NCBI RefSeq assembly: GCF_901933205.1
Contig: NC_044601.1
Coordinates: forward strand, 31,782,352-31,846,351
Length of the DNA: 64,000 nt
Reading direction: 5' to 3'
Source of the DNA: Camarhynchus parvulus
Lineage: Eukaryota > Chordata > Aves > Passeriformes > Thraupidae
Shown: piece by piece, positions 1-14,446 of the stretch
Layout of the letters: every line of letters begins with the position of its first letter
How positions within the stretch are numbered: position 1 is the stretch's first letter
The notes under the pieces: generated by a model
What the model saw: the letters and a program-made list of their open reading frames with translations, nothing else
Database searches by the model: none
Told to the model about the DNA's origin: nothing
Translations under genes and position numbers: made by a program

Positions 1-600
1 CTATTGCTTTTCATTCTCATTCCTTTCCTAAGATCTTCTTTCTTTCTTGGTAGCATCTTGGGTCCTACCTCTATACCTAACTTCATTTTTTAACAATTTT
101 CCTATGCATATTCTTCTCATAACATTTCTCAAATCCTGATTCTGCCTTTAGCCTGTACAATGGTGATATTATTTATCCTGTTTCCAGATGTGTACCTTTC
201 TGGTTGTGGATTTCCACTTCTTACAAGATCCTTTCTTAAACTTTTCTCATCTCCATCTGTAATTTTATCTTTGCCTTCAATGAGTTCTGTAATTAGATAC
301 CTCCATGCTCTGTCTCCTTTATTTTCTCTGTCTCATCATCTCTTCTGTAGTCCATCTGTAATCCATTTGTTCTTCATTCTCATCCTGTATTCTAAAGTTA
401 TTTCCCTCATTTGAATTATCTTCCTTCTGCAGCTCAGTTTTCAAGCTGTTCTCTCTTTTCTATTTCTAGCAGTATTTTACCCATGTCTCCTTTCTCCCTT
501 TCGTTATTCCTTTGCTTTCACCTCTTTGGCCTTTTTTCTCTACCTCACAGCTTCTCACGTGTGGTACCTGTAGTTTCTTGAATTTGGGACTTCTATCCTT
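1..600. repeat. Pyrimidine-biased region
   Basis: The + strand is visibly T/C-rich for about 600 bases, with many TTCTC, TCTTT and CCATCTGTAAT-like words. 'CCATCTGTAAT' recurs near 251 and 351, and 'TTCTGTAAT' appears near 285, suggesting an old degenerate repeat. No repeat family is recognised, and an open frame at 160-414 has no similarity I can name. Confidence 0.35.
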
Positions 601-3600
601 TTAACTCCTCCACAGAAGAATGCAATGAGTATGCTCTCAGCAGAAACCTTAATGCAGTCAGACCTTTTCAATTGTTATTACTTCTGTAGCATACTTTGCT
701 TATTTACTCATGCTGTTATTTCTGTTGCATCAGTCGTGATTTTTGCTAGATAAAGAGCAGAACTGGATACCCTGACAACAACAGTAATGATCCAAAGAGC
801 TGTCATCCTAAGGTACTTGCAGATGGGTGGAAAGTGTAGAAAGAAAAAAAGTTTTCCTGTGAAGGTATAGAATGCTGGCAGGATCTTAAAAAACCTCAAT
901 TATTGCTACTATTTTGGGGCTACTATCATTTGGGGCCTTTATGTAGCATAATAAATGCACATTCTTGCAGCGCTTAACAGAATTTAGAATAGAAAGTGTA
1001 GTGGTGCTGGAGAGGGTTAATATCCTCCATAATTCTAGGGTTTGGGTGTAAATCACCGTAACCGCATGATAGATTTTTCCTTGTATTTCTTTCTGAATTT
1101 GAACATCTGACTTGCTCCATTGCTGATTCATGAAGATATGCCTTTTTATTTGTATGGCCATGAAGAGAAACCAGGTAAAATGTGGAAATTTTGACTGCTT
1201 ATTCATTTATCTATTTGAACTTATTCAAAAATCAGCACAAACTGAAAATGGTGGATTGACACCAAATAAAATATTTGTCTGCACTCCTGCAAAGTGAAAC
1301 CGCCAAGTTTCACACAACTCTAAGTGGTTGGCATCTAATTATTGATATTTTGTCAGATTTTCCGAAGCAAGGTAGTAGAATTAATTGTGGAGAAAATTAT
1401 TGGAAGTCAATTGATGGTGCTTTGAAAACAATTGGGTAAAAGAGTTTTGTGTTCATGAAAAGCATTTGACTTCTGTGCTCCTTCTTATTTTGAGAGTTTT
1501 ACTTCCTTCTACATTGTGTTTGGGTAAAATTAGGTGAGAAAATCTTTGTAAAGAAATTGGTAGAAATAATTATCACTTTTTATTGTGTCCCCTCAAAAGC
1601 CATGTACATCATTGCATGTCTATAGCACTTCTGATTTATTATATAAATTGATTCACTTTTTGGATAGATCCCAGTTTTTAGAGAGCCCTATTAGTAATTT
1701 TTGATTCTGTTAGACTTTACTAGGAATACCAGCTTATTCCAAAGCCTTTGGCCGTCTAAGCGTGCATGTGCCCAGATCATGTTCTCCATCTAGAATACTG
1801 CAGCTAAAACATAAAGTATTCTGTGTATCTCAGATAAAATTGTTAACTGTTGCTGTTGTTGACTAGTGTTGTCATGATCCTCAACTGCACTGTCCTGTTT
1901 GTGGTGAAATAGTTAAACAGCTGTTCTTCCTGAGAGTGTTGCTGTGTCAGGCATAGTTTTAAAAAATTGCATAGTGCTATTATGTCAAAGTTGTCATAAC
2001 AAATCCTAAGCTATTTGTCATTCTTTATTCAGTCATTGCTTGGGCTCTATTACATATGTAAGTTGCTGAGTTTCCAAGAGTATTGAAAAAACATGCTAAC
2101 ATGCGTTGGATATTCCACCATGTTTCATCTAGGCCTGAACCTGCAAATAGAGTCAAGATGTATTTCAAACTACATTTTCTTTTTTTAACATGTAAAATAA
2201 CATTGAAACTTGTCCCCAAAAATATTTTATTTTAGTTACTGGAGTTAGAATTTATTTTTTCATTTTAAATATAAAGACATTTCAGAGAAAATACGAATGT
2301 CTTAGATGCACTCTCATTTCAAAGCCTTGCAGACCTTGGGTTAGGTTTAGTAAGCTGCATACACTTTGGAAAGTCAAATGTGGGCTGATATGCAGCTTAG
2401 ATTACACCGTTCTGCTCTTCAGAAATAGCCTTTCAGTGAGTCTTTTTACTGACCAAAAAGATTAGCTGTAGTCTGACAGACAGCAGTGATTATGCTGTGC
2501 AGGAGAAAGGGTGAAGGAGTGTAGTGGTTTGGCCATCATGTGCAGGGAAAGGTCATGCCTGGCAGAACAGATGTATGTGGCTGTTGCTGTAGGACTAGTT
2601 TTGTCAAAAGATACTGCATCTTCAATAAATTAAAGAGAGGCCTTAGGTCAAATTGTTGTACCATCCACATAGGATGCTGGTATCAGTCCAGTTTCTCAAG
2701 GCACAGAGACCTCATGTGCCAGTGATATTCAGGAAATAGGGGGAAAAAATGGTCTGTGTAGTAATCTGCTTATGTACACAGAGAGAAGAATATTGCTGCA
2801 AATGTTAAAGACCTTACCCTCTGAAGCTGAAATTAGACACTTTTGAATATTTCACTGGTTGCATTTGTGTAAAGCATCTCACATAAAGGACAACATTAAA
2901 GCTTCCCTATATTTCACAGTTCTTGAGAGCTTCATTAGGGTTGGTTTTTTGTTTTTTTTAAACTGCTTATCAAGAATCAGTATGGAGGGGTAATAATAAT
3001 GGGACTCCTAGTGCCTCATGAAAGTCACGCCAAAATGCAAGTGAGAAATGAAAGCTGTACTCATAGATAATTTTTAACCAAATTCTGACTGCAAGCATTC
3101 AGAAGTGTCTTCATTAAGCCACTTAATCTTAACAAACTAAACATAACTCAGTGGTTATTTTCTAATGAATCTAAAGACTGGAGATACGCATGGACTATCT
3201 AGGAACTTCATTGTGGTGACCTGAGCAGTCTCAGAGCTCACATGATCAGTGGTGGCAGTCCTCTCCAACTGCTTGGTAAAACACTTGTGGATGCTTACAT
3301 CTCTTTGAAGCTCAGTGAGATTTACTCTGAATACGTTTTGGGATTCTGCACTGGTGCTGTGGGAAGATGAATAAGGAGAGGTTTCCAAGAATTCTCCCAA
3401 CTGCATGCTGACTGCCTACTTCTTGTTCATGGCTAGCCGAATACCAGGATGTAAACAGTCCTGCTGATGCCACTGAGACTCTTCTTCTGGAAGTGATGAA
3501 TTGAAGAGCTGGACCATTAATTATTTAAATGGTTGTTTCTTCTGTTTGCTTGTGTTCTGACATAATATTTGAAAAAAGAAGAAAATTGTATGAAAGGTTA

Positions 3601-6600
3601 TTGGACAGTTTTATTTGTGGTTGGTGATACATATATGTATGGTAATTTTGTATAGCATGCTGTAGGAGAAATTTACTGCGGACTTAGAATTAAGAAATCA
3701 GACTGCTGGTTCTTTATCTACTGCTAGAATGAAAGTTGAAGTAGTCTCACTGCTTTTACCACAGAGTGCTGTAAATGTGGCAAATATATGCTTTATCCCC
3801 TATTCATTTCGTTTCAAAAAGAGAGGTATGACTACAGTTTTTTCTCAGTAATTAATTCCTTCAGTAGTACTCTATGGCTGTGTACTGACAGGCAGGGATT
3901 TCCCCAACATTTCTTCTTCTTTTCACTGAAGCAGTCTGCAATAAATAGAGAACAGCTATTTCTGTTTAGGCCAAGAAAGGATCTGAATGGTTTTTTATTT
4001 CTAAAGTAATGGAGCATGTTTAGACTTTTCCTCAGGAAGTGCAAACAGGAGCAAATGTAGACACAGAGAATGGACAGAACAATGCAGCTTCTTGCTGCTG
4101 TGCTGTTCATCTCAGCTTCTTACAAGCTGTCTAAGAACATCTCTGGAGCTCTACCTAAGAAGACAACATTGACATTTGGGTTAATTTACTGGAGAGAAGT
4201 TTTGAAGTTCATCTGATTTTCACTGGATCATAAGAAAGTGAATCAAGCAACGGCATATTTATAGTTCTGATGAATCTGGGTAAAATACAATTTGCAATTA
4301 AAAGTCATGTGCATTTTCACAGTGACTTGAGTTGGAACAAGTCTTAGCATATCTCTAGTCCAGGGAAGAGCTCTACGGTAGTGTGTGGTGCTTTTATTAG
4401 GCCTCACTGCCTCACTGCCAGTGACAAGCAGGTTTTAAAATTATCTATAGTTTATAGACAAGTACTTCACTTAAATAGCCCTATCCAAAGCGATGCTGCC
4501 AGCATCATCAGAAGAATGGATGACAATTGTCCTGTGCCATGCAGAAATGTGCCAAGTATCATTGGAGGGCGGCATTTCAATGAATATTTCTATTTGTAAT
4601 GTCCTCCTTTTACAATAAAACAAGTAAATAAGGATGTAAAAAACGTATGTGCCTTTTACTGGCCAATGGAAGGGTTGTATAGCACTTCAGTAAGATTTGA
4701 AAAAAACCTGAAGCAACTCTACAGGAAATGCATGTCTTTTTTTACTTCTTATACAAAGTTTGTGAAGATTAGTTTTGAAGATTAGTGTTATTAACTACTA
4801 GTAACTGAATGGCAAATGATGCATTAAAAATATTTAGACTTCTTAGGATATTCTAATTTCACATGTCCCTTACATTCAGGATACTAGAGCTTCTAGAAAA
4901 CTGGAATTATTATTTTGTACCTCTCCATTGAAGACGTCTGACTTTGAAGCTTGTCTCAGAACAAGCAGAATGAAATTGGAATGAATAATAGTAATACAAT
5001 CTATTAAGTTTATGTTTTCCTACAATTCTGCGTGCAATTGCTTGTGGGGATAGGATTCAGCCTAAGAAAAGGCTGAATCTGTGTTTTGACATCTTTCTTC
5101 CTAGACAGGGATTTTAACCCTAGTGTTTCAACATTTTTATATGGGAAAAATCCCGTGAATATATTGTTACACTTCCTTGTGATTCCTGTAATGAGAGTAG
5201 TGCCTGACATGGCAAGTATACTTGAATTTTTGGACAGTTCAAAAAGTTTTGGAAAGCTATACTGAACTTCTTCCTTTTGGTTGCACAGCTTTCAGTGGCA
5301 GTGCAATATTTAACGTGCTGGAAAGTTCCTTTTCTGGCACAGTATCTGATGGGTTGAGGATGAATAGGCTGTTTGCATGTGGTGTGAGTAATGAGTCTGT
5401 TTGCTGTGTGGTGGACATGCAAGCTAAAGTCTTGCTTTTGTGAGTATCTGTGCTTTTGTCCGCCTCTGGGAGCAGGTGGTCAGAACAACTCATACATTTG
5501 GGATTCATACATTGCCCTGGGAAGCTGTGCTATTACAGGATGTGAGCTCCCCCTGTAAGGCTCTGAGACTTAAATAGACTTCTTGCTTCCATCAGGCTGG
5601 AATGCAACTACCCCATTACGCATCCTCAATCATACAGTACCCACATGCAAGCTGAAATGGGTTAAATACCCAGCCTTTTGTCAACCAAATGTAGTGCCCC
5701 TTCCTCTCCACCTCAGTGACCCTTGCAGTTACACATCCGTATTGAGTAACTTCCACACCAGATGCTTTCCAAAAGAAATTTGAGACAATTACATCTTCTT
5801 TTATGCTGGTGGTAAGCATTAGAAAACAGAGATCACCAACAATTTTTCATAAAAGGGTAAAGAAAAGAGAATGTTAGCAGTCTTTTTGGTCCATATGATA
5901 CATACATGCTAGAGTTTGACGTTGCAGAAGGAGGATTATAAAATTCAATAGGATTATCCTTACAGACTGCCAGGATGAAATTAAGTACAAACTCTCTCCT
6001 ATTCACCCAGCTTCCTGGGATCCTTAAACGAAGGGAGAACAAATAGAAGCAGTCTGCCTACTGTTTCATTATGAGTTTGTTAGAGAAAGGAAACTTTACT
6101 GAGAAGGACAGAAGTAAATATGTGAATGAGGGTACTCTATGAGTATCCCATACTGAGAATTCACAGCTTCAACAAGATTTGCTTTGTTGACTTTAAAATG
6201 TGTGCCTTATTTGTGTTTTACACACACTTAAATGGGCAATATAAAATTTGTGATCAGTATAAATTGGTGAGCAAGGTAATACATGAGTGGTAATGTTAGA
6301 ACTGAAAGCAGCTTTGCTCTGTTATGAAAGGGTTTTGAGTCTTTTTTCCCTCAGAACAAAAAAACAAAACAAAACAAACATCCCTGGGAAGATAAAGCAT
6401 TGGACAAGAAATTAGTGCTTTCTACCTCCGCATAAGGTTGGAGAACCAATGAGATGCGGTAGTGCTCCTGGATGGATGAAGTCTTTCAGTGTCTGTGTTG
6501 AAACTCATTTGGCTTGTTCCTCCTGGATTTACATGACAGTGGAAGGTGTGAAAAAGGAGGGCAGCCAGCCCTGTAGGAATTCTGGTTTCCAACATGACAA

Positions 6601-6921
6601 AACAAGTTGTTTACTTGAGGTTGCTACGGCATGGTTAAGCAGAGGCACATCTGCCTCATTTTTGCCTCCAGCTAAAGTTTAGCTGCTGTGTTTGTAATCT
6701 CTCTGTTTAAATCTCTTTATTAAAATATCACCTGGAAAATCTGATGAAGCAGAGCTCAGCACACAGTAGAGAAGCCTAAAAAAAGTAAAATGGAGTAAGT
6801 GATTGTGGCCAGCTGAAATAACTAGGCCAACAAGAAAAACACTATTAACAAACTTGCTGAACAGGAAGTTAATTACAAACAGAACTATTAGATCTAGGTT
6901 GTGGGGGGGAGGGTTGTTTTG

Positions 6922-7451
<530 letters not shown>

Positions 7452-9773
7452 GTACTGGAGATGGTATCCCTTTAAAATTTTATTACTGTAATTAAATGCC
7501 ATAAACCAACAAAGATCTGCGTAAAGATAAAGGAATAAGCCCTCTTTGTTTCTGTTTCCCTCCTGGATTCTGCTGCTACAGTCTGTTGCTATTCTTCTTT
7601 ATCTTTCTGGATGAAACATCTTTTGGTTAGATTTTCGTTTTGTGTATCTGAGACCTCATCCTAATTCATAAGAAAGATAAGTCTTCTAAACATATAAACA
7701 GTATTGTTAATGTAAAGGTGAAAGATTTAGAAAATCAGGTTTGACTTAGGCCAAGACTACTTTTGAACTATAACAATCTCTGTTTCCTTTAATATTAAAC
7801 ACTGTCACATGGTATGTGAGATTTTGGGCCAGCGTGCCTCAGACTATGTGGTAATGATTCCTTTCTTCTAAGAGCTATCCTACAATGATGCAGGTGCTCT
7901 ATCCTGAGACAGGTTTGATTTGTGATTCCAATCCTGCTTATAAGATCCTGCTTTCTTCCTAAAGGACCCGCTTTCAGTACAAGTACTTCCTTTGCAATAT
8001 ATTTCTGAGTGATAAGTAGAAATTAGAAATACGCTATCTCCAGAGTGGCTTCATTTAAGGAAAAAAAAAGAGATTGCTATGCATCACCTGGGATCTCTAC
8101 CTATTGTCATGAACGTATAAAATTATCAAGGTTACTTTTCAAGATAGAGAAGTGAGATGGTAAATCAGAAAATCTGGGTAATTCCATTAATTAAATTAGT
8201 AAATAAGTGATATTTTGGCCTCCTAATTTGATGTTAACTGCTTTAAAAAGAAAAGGCAGAGCACTGAGTGTCTTCCAGATACAAATGGTAACGTTAGTGA
8301 AACCAACATTTTTTTCAGAACATGTATCCCTGGCTTATATATCTCATGTATCTGCCAATTGTTTCTTCGCTAGCAAATGAACCAGGATTTTTAAAAGAAT
8401 GTTCTCCGTGTTGCAACCCTTGTAATATTATGTTAAAAGGACTGTTCTTTGTCTTTCTTTTCAAAATGTTTTCTTGCAAGAGTGGGGATTATTTTGGTTG
8501 TTAATGTTGGATGTGACAGGGGAGAAAAAGCAGCATCCATGATCTCCATGCTAAATAAGATAAAAATAGGGGGATCTGGGAAATAGGGAAAAAAACACCC
8601 AAGAGAAAGCATTAGGTGTTTGAGCTGTGGGATTGATGGAAGATGAGAATAGTCAGGAGGAGTCTGTGAAAACCAATGGTCATGTAGAAATAGTATTCAA
8701 ATGGTGAACATACTGCTTTGCTATGTGATGAGGAGAAGTACCTCGATGGAAAGGAGTGAGACAAAGTGATTTGGACTTGTGGCAGAATGAGATGTTTGCA
8801 GATGTCTTTCTGTGGTGTGTGTGTCTTTCCTTGGTTTACTGAGATCTCTCAGGTGAGTTCAGGGATAGAGCAGGAAGGCTGGTTGGTTTCTCCTTGCAGA
8901 GGTGTGGAAATAGCATGAAATACACCAAGCATGAGCATCTGTCTTATATTGCAGATCCAGACAGTAGCTGGTCAAATTTTTATAAACCAATAGCCCAAAA
9001 CATCTATATTAGTTTTAAGATCAGATGTGCATCTGCAGTGCATTAGCAGCTCAGTTAACCTTTTGTTGTTAACGTGTCATTGCCTGGACAATCTGGTCTT
9101 TTTGTTTTTTTTGTTTTTTTTATTGCTTCTAATATGCCATCATAAATGAGCGATAAGTATTATTTGGAAGTGAAAGAATGAAGAATATTTCTAGTGTTAA
9201 TTTTAGAACAATTGATTTAGAATGAGAAATCAGTCTCCTAACATTAGCTGCTAATAATACATACATCTACATTTAAGTGAATAGAAGTAAAATTTTTTTG
9301 GAAGCCTGTGCTGTTGCATGTTTTTCTTGGGTCTACCAGTACTTCAGTCAGAATTATTTTCTGAATGAGTTTTGCATCCAAAAATGTAGAAATGTGCCCA
9401 AAACTGACTTGTGAAGTGATTTAGTTTCTGTGTGATTATCTTCCAACAATTGCATATGCTTGTTTTATGATCTCAGCTGTGCTACTTTAAGTTCTCATTA
9501 GATGTCAGAAGTTTAACTGGGTCAAATCAGGGCAAGCTTATTTAGATAGTAGCAAGTTAAGGAAAATACAGATATTTCTGCACGTAATGTTAATTCATCT
9601 GGGCACAACTTTTTATGCTTCAGTGCAAAGTAGATGTCCTGCTCTTTCCCTCTGGGCTTCAGGGGATGCTGGATGGAAGAAGTGCCCAAGTGATAGCTAC
9701 AGCCATTACAGTTATGCCATCTTTTATATAAAATATTAAACTATGCTTCAGATGTGCTTACAATTTGGAATGA

Positions 9774-9858
9774 TCTTTTTTTATCTTTTTTTTTTGTTGT
9801 TTTGTTTTTGTTTCTTTTTTTGTTTTTGGTTGGTTGGTTTGTTTTTTTGTTTTTGTGT
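9774..9858. repeat. T/G-rich low-complexity tract
   Basis: Runs of T are broken by single G, GG or C (TTTTTGTTGTTTTG..., then TTGGTTGGTTTG). This is one of several similar T/G tracts in the window, always oriented T/G on the + (sense) strand of the host gene. It has no coding meaning. Confidence 0.8.
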
Positions 9859-10492
9859 GATTAGCCTGGCATTTGGATTATAACCCTGAAAACTCAGATG
9901 TAACTCTGATTCAAGACGTGTATGAAGTACTTTAGTTTTCTTCTGGAACTGGAACACAGGACATAAAAGGGACATCATGAGGGACTCATATTGTCTTAAT
10001 ATTTAATTGTGGTCTTTACTTAATTTTCTTTTGAAAAATGCTCCTAAACATGAAGCTGTCTGTATGTGTTTCTGTTGTAAGCTGTGTGTGAAACTCTTCT
10101 AATTTGCACAACTTTTGAAACCTGAGAATTGACAGTCTTGTAAGTTAGGAGACAGGAAGTTGCTTAGGTGATTTTGTGTCTAAATAAGAGATTGCCAGTC
10201 TCTTTTGTCTCTTTGTGACCTCAATGGACCTCACCTCAAATATTTATTTAGAATCACATGAGGGTAGTGAGTGAGTTTAAAGTGGAAGAGGATTTATAGA
10301 GTAAAATGGATGCAGTTTGGCATATGAAAGCTTTGTTTTCCAGTTTCTGGCTGATAGTCCTAGGATGTTTCCCTTTTTCTGTCCAATTACCTGTTTCTTC
10401 TGTAGTAACCTATCTAAGGAAGCATAATAATAACAACACATTTCTTGGATGTCTCTTTAGAGTTTTTTTGGGGTTTTTTTGTATTTTTTTAA

Positions 10493-10524
10493 ATTTCCCA
10501 TGCTAAATCATTTACATGGGAAAT
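10493..10524. repeat. Inverted repeat, 10-bp arms
   Basis: ATTTCCCATG (10493-10502) and CATGGGAAAT (10515-10524) are perfect reverse complements around a 12-nt loop. A second, imperfect GGAAGGAA/TTCCTTTCC symmetry follows at about 10529-10549. Function unknown; it may be chance in AT-rich DNA. Confidence 0.5.
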
Positions 10525-13457
10525 AATGGAAGGAAATAATTCCTTTCCTTTGTATTTCGTGTTGGGTAATAAATCCTTTGCTTATTTCATATAAGCAAGT
10601 TTATTTGGAAGTGACCAGTCAGACTGATGGTAGTTTGTTCAAGAGATGCTAATGTCAAAACGCCATTCTGATCACCATTTGTGTTCTTATGCACATAAAA
10701 TCAAGCTCTTTAACTTGAAAGAAAAGTAAAACCTTAGTCCAAATTTATATTTCTTCTTTTAGTTTAAATAATAATTCTTGAAGAATAATTAGATATTGTA
10801 CCTTCTTTCCTAAGGGTAGCAGGGCTTTAGTTTCTTAGCACAAGAAAAGAAATTGATTTTTTTCCCTCAAAAAGGGAAAGTAGCGTCTAGGTTTAAAAGT
10901 TAAAAGCAAAAACCTGCATAGATTAGGAAAAAAAAATCAATTAGGAGTCATAGAAGACTATAACTTCTATATATTTTCAAATTTTTAAAACAATGTTGTG
11001 GGAGTCTTGTTTATTTCTCTTAAAGCTGTCTGGTTTGGATTAATATCATTCTAGATAGAGATATAAAAACCCTAAGCATAACTTTATTTTATAGAAGAAC
11101 TAACTTTATTTGTTGAATTGTATTTCTATTCCTATAAATATATTTTATTTTTATTTCTTGAATTACTGTTTTCCACAGTTAGTAATTTTGGCAAATTGCA
11201 GGTTTGAATGAAACTGAGTTTCATGGAATGTTGCCTTGAATTAAATAATGTTTAATAATAGGAATAATAGGAGCGGTTCAGCCTCTCTGTCAGAAAAAAA
11301 CCCAAGATAATGGAGTCAAGGATGGATATTTCAGTAAGGATTAACAGAGATTAAATTTCTCTATGGACAATCATGGGTGGGTTTTGGAACTGTGCCACAT
11401 CCTTCTGTGGCTACCATGAAAGCGCATGGGTTTGAACAATGCTAGCTCATTGGTAATGCACTATTTATGTGTTTTACATGGATGAATCAATTTAAACTTG
11501 AATCTCTTGTGTTGGTCATCTTGGTACTAATCTAGGTGTTTTATCTAATGCAGATTAGAGTTGTTGGTATTTCCTGTTTAACCTCCTGCATGGGACTAGG
11601 TGTAGACTGCTTAGTGCTTATCCTTTGTGTATTATTATACTTTTCCTCCATAAAATACATTTCAGATTCTGATGGGATAAAATCCAGGCTTGCTCTAAAG
11701 AAATAGATTTAATGCTGTTTCGTTAGCTAAAGGTACAGCACTTTGATTCATACTCCAAAAGAGTGGTTTTTAGTCTTACCACAAGAATTGCTGAAGTTAC
11801 TCATATTACACCAAAATGTTCTAAAGGAACATCTTTATGAGCTCTGAGTCTTTAATTGCAAGGATTTTTTCCTTAGGTGATGTGTTTCCATAGGTGTTGC
11901 TTTTTTTCATAACTAGTCATGTTTAGCTGTGCAAACAGTCTTTCTTGGACAGTATTAATAACTACTCAAACGTTGTTGTGAAATAAGTGATCTTAAATAT
12001 CACTAAACTAGCTCATTGTAAAGAGTTTTTAGTTTAAGTTTTATGGAATAAATTTTTTTAAATCCTGACTCACTTTATAGAAACTCTTGTATTTATTCTG
12101 GAAAGCAGTTATGGCTGGGTTTCTGAGTTTTATTTTTTTAACAGTAAGTGAGTGTTGTGTTCCCTTTTACATAGCATATACTTGGTGAACAAAACCAAAT
12201 GATTGTTAAAATCATGCCTTAGTTAGGACAACATGATAGACACAATTTACAGGTTAGGCGGCTGTTTTAAAAATGGATTTTTATGCTAGTTCTCCTTTGA
12301 ATTCTGCAAGTAAAGAGCTGTGTCAGTCTTGTTCAAATATAATAGTACTTTGATTTTCATTTTGATTGCAGTTTATTTTATTGGCCTATATTAGTCATCT
12401 GTGGTTGGTTGAACATAATGCCCCAGCATACTTCCTGAAGCAAAATAAAGTAAGGCTTTTCTGAACATTTCAGGCAACGGATTGGAAGCATTTTTATTCA
12501 TTTGTCAGTTGGTGCATGCACCAACAATGGAGCTGAAGTCATGCAACCACATAAAACATATATTGAATTCAGGATAGTATTGGGGGCAAAATGAGTATCT
12601 TTGTCCATAGTACACAAACACTTAATATTTTCTTTTCCTTTAGGTTTAGCAGCCTTGGTAGTTGGTTAATGCTTCCTTTTGTGATGGTGGTTAGTTTTTT
12701 TTATTTATGTGGAAACTGTGCTTGAACCACAGTCAGCTCTGATCATTGTGTTTTTAATGAACCAAACTGAAGACATGGCCCTTTTATTACTTCCAGCTTC
12801 TTGGAACATATGCCTACATGAAAATGAGAACTTAGAAAAATGAAAAACTAATTCTGTAGCCCTCATAAGGACAGATCAAAATTTGAAACCTGAAAACCAA
12901 GATGCTGGGAGACCATTGAAAGAACTTTTTTTAAAAAAAATAAATGTTTCTGTCTATAGATCATCATTTAGAGCTGTGAGTATAAAAAATTTCCATGTTC
13001 TTTTAATAGAATTTTAATTATTTTTGAGTCAGTAATAGTGATTTTTTTAATGCAAGTGAAGAGGAATAAGGTGGCCAATTTTTATTTCTGCACAGACATT
13101 GCCTTCTAGTTGTCTTCTCTTTAGTAGCTCTAGCTCCATGCATTAAGTATTATTTTTAAATGAATTAATTTCATAACATAAAGTTATGGGCAATGGTTTT
13201 TGCTATGTAGCATAAATTCAGAATCTTAATTTTGTAAAATAACTTTATATTTATTATCAGAGCACTACCATTGATCTAAATCCGTATGAAATCAGATCTA
13301 AATCTTAGTGTTTAGACAGCTAGGATGGAATACTGTTATCTTGCTTTATTAAGCATATATTGCCCAGAGCTAATTGAGAGTTATCATCGTGGCCAGAACA
13401 ACAGCTTCATTTGTCTTGCCTTTTAACATTCTATAATTGAAAAAGTCTCTTTGATCT

Positions 13458-13765
13458 TATAGCAGGTCTAGAAAAGATCTGGAGAGGGACTTTTTGCAAG
13501 GTCTTGGGGTGATAGGATAAGGGAAATGCCTTAAAAACTGAATAAATGTTTAGATTAGAAATTACGACTAAATTCTTTCCTAAGAAGGTGCAGAAACAGA
13601 CTGCCCAGAGAAGCTGTGGATGTCCCATACCTGGCAATGTTCAAGGCCAGTCAGGGTGGGCTTTGAGCAACCTGGTCTAGTGCAAGGTGTCACTGCCCAT
13701 GACACGGGAGTTGGAATGAGAGGATCTTTAGGATTCTTCCCAACACAAATCATTCCATTGTTTTA
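13458..13765 (+). mobile_element. CR1 LINE 3' fragment
   Basis: The stretch follows the 3' end of avian CR1 in order: a GGTCTAGAAAAGATCTGGAG block, the 'gtgataggataaggg' block, the 'actgcccagagaagctgtgg' block, 'tttgagcaacctggtctagt', and the ending 'gttggaatgagaggatcttt' with a degenerate 8-bp-type tail near 13755. The 5' part is missing, as usual for CR1. Divergence is clear but moderate, including a shortened middle (13510-13575), so it is an old copy. It lies in sense orientation in intron 1. Confidence 0.88.
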
Positions 13766-14418
13766 GTAATTCATCTTATTTTACTCAACTAACAGTCAGC
13801 CTTTAAGGCTTTTTAGCCCTTCCTTGTAGTTTCTGTAATAGAAAACAAAACTACATGAGAGAGAGGAATAATTCCAAGATCCAGTTAGTTTTAAATCTAG
13901 TTAGTTCAACCTCCTAAGATAAAGGGTAGAAGCTACTGAGTGAAGGGAGAAATGATCAGAAAGAGACCATTAACTTATAACATGGTGAGTTGGCATATTA
14001 CATGTTGTCTTTTGTGACAGTCACGGTTGCCATAAAATCTGCATTGTTTTAAGCATCTAAGGATGAAAGTATTGTATTTATTTTCTTAAGGATTACACTG
14101 TGCCTTGTGTGCAGGTATGGATATTCTGAACATTAAATAGCTGCACCGTTGATGAAGTCTGACTTGCCCATAGCTGTCTCTTTTAATAGTATTAGTCAAT
14201 CCTTTTATAGTTGCCTGTAGCAAATGAATTAAATAGTTTTTCAATTTAAGTTAGTTTAAAAATCAAGGGTATTTTCAGTGTCTCATTAATCCTATGTGTC
14301 TCGAAAACAGTTTTTAAATTGACTGTCACATATACTGAATTTCATTTTAACGATACCTTGTAGCACTTGGATCAAAAATGCTAATTTGGTTTTAAAATTG
14401 TTGCATGCGCTCTTCTTG

Positions 14419-14446
14419 CTAATTAAGTTAGTAAGAACTTAATTAG
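14419..14446. repeat. Palindrome with two TAATTA cores
   Basis: CTAATTAAGTT (14419-14429), loop AGTAAG, then AACTTAATTAG (14436-14446) form a perfect 11-bp inverted repeat. Each arm holds a TAATTA core of the type bound by many homeodomain proteins. That it is a regulatory site is speculation; in AT-rich intron sequence it could also be chance. Confidence 0.45.
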
